A stretch of 64,000 nucleotides of DNA from Endomychus coccineus (Eukaryota; Arthropoda; Insecta; Coleoptera; Endomychidae), in NCBI GenBank assembly GCA_958510875.1, contig CAUEHT010000001.1, positions 682,001 to 746,000 of the forward strand, given 5' to 3'. Under the pieces are notes generated by a model. The model saw only the letters and a list, made by a program, of their open reading frames with translations, did no database searches and had not been told where the DNA came from. This document shows positions 59,380 to 64,000 of this stretch, in pieces (position 1 is the stretch's first letter; every line of letters starts with the position of its first letter). The translations under genes and the position numbers were made by a program.

Positions 59380-62300
59380 AACTGACTTTAGAAATAACAA
59401 AGAACGATGTAACCATAGTCCAGGACTACGAAAGGATTAGAAGAATGTTCAGAAAGACTGATGTTTTAATTTAGTTATCCATTGCAACACTTCGAATTGC
59501 GTTATTTTGTTATTGATATTTTATGTCTCTTATTTACATTTCCTCACTACATCTGATCTTCGATCCAAATCCCTGATCGCGACTAAAAAGAAAGAAAACT
59601 ATTTTGACGCTTGACTACTTTGCCAATGTAACAAAAACTTTGTTACATTATAGCTGTGAACATAATTTTCGGTTTCGGATGTTTCAGGACAATAATTCCT
59701 AGTCGTGATTGATACATTTTAACAATGTTATATCAATTCAGCAAATTAGATTAGATGTCTGCTTTTCGTATTACAATTAAAGCCACTCCCGCCATCTATT
59801 TTGTGAGCCCTATTGTGAAGTTGAATGAACAAATTTGTTTCTATAATTCTGAATATATGGCGTCTAGTTCATTCTATTTGGGATCTTTGCTTCAGCGATG
59901 TTGCACCAAACTAAACTGACTTTAGAAATAACAAAGAACGATGTAACCATAGTCCAGGACTACGAAAGGATTAGAAGAATGTTCAGAAAGACTGATGTTT
60001 TAATTTAGTTATCCATTGCAACACTTCGAATTGCGTTATTTTGTTATTGATATTTTATGTCTCTTATTTACATTTCCTCCCTACATCTGATCTTCGATCC
60101 AAATCCCTGATCGCGAGAAAATAGAAAGAAAACTGTTTTGACGCTTGACTACTTTGCCAATGTAACAAAAACTTTGTTACATTATAGCTTTGAACATAAT
60201 TTTCGGTTTCGAATGTTTCACGACAATAATTCCTAGTCGTGATTGATACATTTTAACAATGTTACATGAATTCAGCTAATTAGATTAGATATCTACTTTT
60301 CGTATTACAATTAAAGTCCCTTCCGCCATTTATTTTGTGAGCCTTCTTGTGAAGTTGAATGAACAAATTTGGCTTTCTATAATTCTGAATACATGGCGTC
60401 TTGTTCATTCTATTTGGGATCTTTGCTTCAGCGATGTTGCACCAAACTAAACTAACTTTATAAATAACAAAGAACGATGTAACCATAGTCCAGGACTACG
60501 AAAGGATTAGAAGAAAGATTGATGTTTTAATTTGGTTATCCATTGCAACACTTCGAATTGCGTTATTTTGTTATTGATATTTTATGTCTCTTATTTACAT
60601 TTCCTCACTACATCTGATCTTCCCCTGATCGCGAGTAAAAAGAAAGAAAATTGTTTTGACGCTTGGCTACTTTGCCAATGTAACAAAAACTTTGTTACAT
60701 TATAGCGTTGAACATAATTTTCTGTTTCGAATGTTTCACCACAATAATCCCTAGTCGTGATTGATACATTTTAACAATGTTACATGAATTCAGCTAATTA
60801 GATTAGATATCTACTTTTCGTATTACAATTAAAGCCCCTTCCGCCATTTATTTTGTGAGCCCTCTTGTGAAGTTGAATGAACAAATGTGGGTTTCTATAA
60901 TTCTGAATATCAGGTGTCTAGTTCATTCTATTTGGGATCTTTGCTTCAGCGATGTTGCAGTAAACTAAACTGACTTTAGAAATAACAAAGAACGATGTAA
61001 CCATAGTCCAGGACTACGAAAGGATTAGAAGAATGTTCAGAAAGACTGATGTTTTAATTTAGTTATCCATTGCAACACTTCGAATTGCGTTATTTTGTTA
61101 TTGATATTTTATGTCTCTTATTTACATTTCCTCCCTACATCTGATCTTCGATCCAAATCCCTGATCGCGAGAAAATAGAAAGAAAACTGTTTTGACGCTT
61201 GACTACTTTGCCAATGTAACAAAAACTTTGTTACATTATAGCGTTGAACATAATTTTCTGTTTCGAATGTTTCACCACAATAATCCCTAGTCGTGATTGA
61301 TACATTTTAACAATGTTACATGAATTCAGCTAATTAGATTAGATATCTACTTTTCGTATTACAATTAAAGCCCCTTCCGCCATTTATTTTGTGAGCCCTC
61401 TTGTGAAGTTGAATGAACAAATGTGGGTTTCTATAATTCTGAATATATGGTGTCTAGTTCATTCTATTTGGGATCTTTGCTTCAGCGATGTTGCAGTAAA
61501 CTAAACTGACTTTAGAAATAACAAAGAACGATGTAACCATAGTCCAGGACTACGAAAGGATTAGAAGAATGTTCAGAAAGACTGATGTTTTAATTTAGTT
61601 ATCCATTGCAACACTTCGAATTGCGTTATTTTGTTATTGATATTTTATGTCTCTTATTTACATTTCCTCACTACATCTGATCTTCGATCCAAATCCCTGA
61701 TCGCGACTAAAAAGAAAGAAAACTATTTTGACGCTTGACTACTTTGCCAATGTAACAAAAACTTTGTTACATTATAGCTTTGAACATAATTTTCGGTTTC
61801 GGATGTTTCAGGACAATAATTCCTAGTCGTGATTGATACATTTTAACAATGTTATATCAATTCAGCAAATTAGATTAGATGTCTGCTTTTCGTATTACAA
61901 TTAAAGCCACTCCCGCCATCTATTTTGTGAGCCCTATTGTGAAGTTGAATGAACAAATTTGGGTTTCTGTAATTCTGAATATATGGCGTCTAGTTCATTC
62001 TATTTGGGATCTTTGCTTCAGCGATGTTGCACCAAACTAAACTGACTTTAGAAATAACAAAGAACGATGTAACCATAGTCCAGGACTACGAAAGGATTAG
62101 AAGAAAGACTGAAGTTTTAATTTGGTTATCCATTGCAACACTTCGAATTGCGTTATTTTGTTATTGATATTTTATGTCTCTTATTTACATTTCCTCACTA
62201 CATCTGATCTTCGATCCAAATCCCTGATCGCGACTAAAAAGAAAGAAAACTATTTTGACGCTTGACTACTTTGCCAATGTAACAAAAACTTTGTTACATT

Positions 62301-64000
62301 ATAGCTTTGAACATAATTTTCGGAACATCTGATCTTCGATCCAAATCCCTGATCGCGACTAAAAAGAAAGAAAACTATTTTGACGCTTGACTACTTTGCC
62401 AATGTAACAAAAACTTTGTTACATTATAGCTTTGAACATAATTTTCGGTTTCGGATGTTTCAGGACAATAATTCCTAGTCGTGATTGATACATTTTAACA
62501 ATGTTATATCAATTCAGCAAATTAGATTAGATGTCTGCTTTTCGTATTACAATTAAAGCCACTCCCGCCATCTATTTTGTGAGCCCTATTGTGAAGTTGA
62601 ATGAACAAATTTGGGTTTCTGTAATTCTGAATATATGGCGTCTAGTTCATTCTATTTGGGATCTTTGCTTCAGCGATGTTGCACCAAACTAAACTGACTT
62701 TAGAAATAACAAAGAACGATGTAACCATAGTCCAGGACTACGAAAGGATTAGAAGAAAGACTGAAGTTTTAATTTGGTTATCCATTGCAACACTTCGAAT
62801 TGCGTTATTTTGTTATTGATATTTTATGTCTCTTATTTACATTTCCTCACTACATCTGATCTTCGATCCAAATCCCTGATCGCGACTAAAAAGAAAGAAA
62901 ACTATTTTGACGCTTGACTACTTTGCCAATGTAACAAAAACTTTGTTACATTATAGCTTTGAACATAATTTTCGGTTTCGGATGTTTCAGGACAATAATT
63001 CCTAGTCGTGATTGATACATTTTAACAATGTTATATCAATTCAGCAAATTAGATTAGATGTCTGCTTTTCGTATTACAATTAAAGCCACTCCCGCTATCT
63101 ATTTGGTGAGCCCTCTTGTGAAGTTGAATGAACAAATTTGGGTTTCTGTAATTCTGAATATATGGCGTCTAGTTCATTCTATTTGGGATCTTTGCTTCAG
63201 CGATGTTGCACCAAACTAAACTGACTTTAGAAATAACAAAGAACGATGTAACCATAGTCCAGGACTACGAAAGGATTAGAAGAAAGACTGAAGTTTTAAT
63301 TTGGTTATCCATTGCAACACTTCGAATTGCGTTATTTTGTTATTGATATTTTATGTCTCTTATTTACATTTCCTCACTACATCTGATCTTCGATCCAAAT
63401 CCCTGATCGCGACTAAAAAGAAAGAAAACTATTTTGACGCTTGACTACTTTGCCAATGTAACAAAAACTTTGTTACATTATAGCTTTGAACATAATTTTC
63501 GGTTTCGGATGTTTCAGGACAATAATTCCTAGTCGTGATTGATACATTTTAACAATGTTATATCAATTCAGCAAATTAGATTAGATGTCTGCTTTTCGTA
63601 TTACAATTAAAGCCACTCCCGCCATCTATTTTGTGAGCCCTATTGTGAAGTTGAATGAACAAATTTGTTTCTATAATTCTGAATATATGGCGTCTAGTTC
63701 ATTCTATTTGGGATCTTTGCTTCAGCGATGTTGCACCAAACTAAACTGACTTTAGAAATAACAAAGAACGATGTAACCATAGTCCAGGACTACGAAAGGA
63801 TTAGAAGAATGTTCAGAAAGACTGATGTTTTAATTTAGTTATCCATTGCAACACTTCGAATTGCGTTATTTTGTTATTGATATTTTATGTCTCTTATTTA
63901 CATTTCCTCCCTACATCTGATCTTCGATCCAAATCCCTGATCGCGAGAAAATAGAAAGAAAACTGTTTTGACGCTTGACTACTTTGCCAATGTAACAAAA
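59380..64000 (+). repeat. Large satellite duplication, right copy (cut by window edge)
   Basis: Partner of the block at 43345-47965, offset 16,035 bp, still matching at the right edge, so its true length is unknown and at least 4.6 kb. Confidence 0.88.
62023..62674 (+). repeat. 652-bp monomer, second instance
   Basis: Same junction (TTTTCGGAACATC at about 62318-62330) as in the monomer at 45988. It was inherited through the 16,035-bp-offset duplication rather than formed twice. Confidence 0.92.

Larger units (their letters stand above)
35425..64000 (+). repeat. Satellite DNA array, ~536-bp monomers (about 53 copies)
   Basis: Using GATGTTGCA as an anchor I located 53 consecutive monomers, the first at 35888 and the last at 63727, with the array running past the right edge. 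Spacings are 535-537, 534, 527, 525, 518 and two of 652. Two independent 9-bp deletions (GATCCAAAT after CATCTGATCTTC; ATGTTCAGA after AGAAGA) and a 2-bp deletion (AATTTGTTTC for AATTTGGGTTTC) explain the classes. All units share one orientation. Left of 35888 is one more, diverged monomer starting about 35425, after which similarity to the array ends abruptly. Monomers are nearly identical apart from a small set of shared variants, as expected under concerted evolution. No gene is embedded in the array. Confidence 0.97.

Noticed and set aside
39477..60486. Recurrent 67- and 68-codon open frames in the satellite (plus strand starting MLHQTKLTLE; minus strand starting MVTSFFVIYK)
   Set aside because: They occur only in the minority of monomers with particular variants, other monomers carry stops in the same frames, and no domain is recognisable. 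Identity between copies is explained by array homogenisation.
35425..64000. Possible hammerhead ribozyme in the satellite, as known in some animal satellites
   Set aside because: CTGATGT and CTGATCT strings occur, but no CTGANGA...GAAA arrangement exists on either strand of the monomer.
35425..64000. CRISPR-like array
   Set aside because: Monomers are long, contiguous and without spacers, and the window is eukaryotic.

Overview
The window is eukaryotic, AT-rich and almost certainly from an insect or another arthropod. No intact host gene could be recognised. What is present is a dense graveyard of transposable elements (positions 1 to about 35,400) that abuts a long tandem satellite array (about 35,425 to the right edge at 64,000). 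This mix (BEL/Pao, Ty3/gypsy and Ty1/copia LTR elements, a non-LTR LINE, Penelope-like elements, and hAT, piggyBac, P-like/THAP and Tc1/mariner-type DNA transposons, all broken by stops, frameshifts and nested insertions) is typical of insect pericentromeric or other heterochromatin. The order of insect cannot be decided from what I see.

Layout. 1-4,421: 3' part of a BEL/Pao element (protease remnant, RT, RNase H, integrase, one frameshift) and its 3' LTR, apparently inserted in a Ty3/gypsy pol gene that resumes at 4,708 and runs to about 6,620. Between them sits a perfect 241-bp palindrome (4,422-4,662), flanked by a 14-bp direct repeat, whose arms carry hammerhead-ribozyme-like boxes. 7,147-10,400: probable gypsy LTR, a hAT remnant, a 273-bp P-like MITE with an 8-bp target duplication, and a decayed piggyBac transposase. 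10,940-13,845: Ty1/copia pol interrupted by a 285-bp MITE with roughly 100-bp terminal inverted repeats. 14,002-23,800: a THAP-domain P-element-like transposase pseudogene split by an 8-kb hAT element (15,641-23,694). That hAT is itself split by a LINE (about 16,465-20,985) and a piggyBac element (21,188-23,470), and the piggyBac is split by a Penelope fragment carrying a complete-looking 42-nt hammerhead ribozyme (22,155-22,196, minus strand). 23,900-25,750: a second Penelope RT, split by a P-like element with a THAP remnant. 26,800-34,800: irregular repeats and three large fold-back structures, two of them built from mariner-type transposases with an inverted copy of their own 3' half.

35,425-64,000: a satellite with about 53 monomers and a basic length of 536 bp. 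Two independent 9-bp deletions and a 2-bp deletion give length classes of 536, 534, 527, 525 and 518. The array has nested higher-order structure: 2,108-bp four-monomer repeats in two places, and a block of about 4.6 kb repeated exactly 16,035 bp apart. Each monomer inspected carries an 11-bp-arm hairpin. Short reading frames in the satellite are not considered genes.

Nothing here works together as a pathway. The links are historical: insertion order can be read from interrupted reading frames and target-site duplications, and the autonomous functions (RT, integrase, transposases) all appear inactivated.
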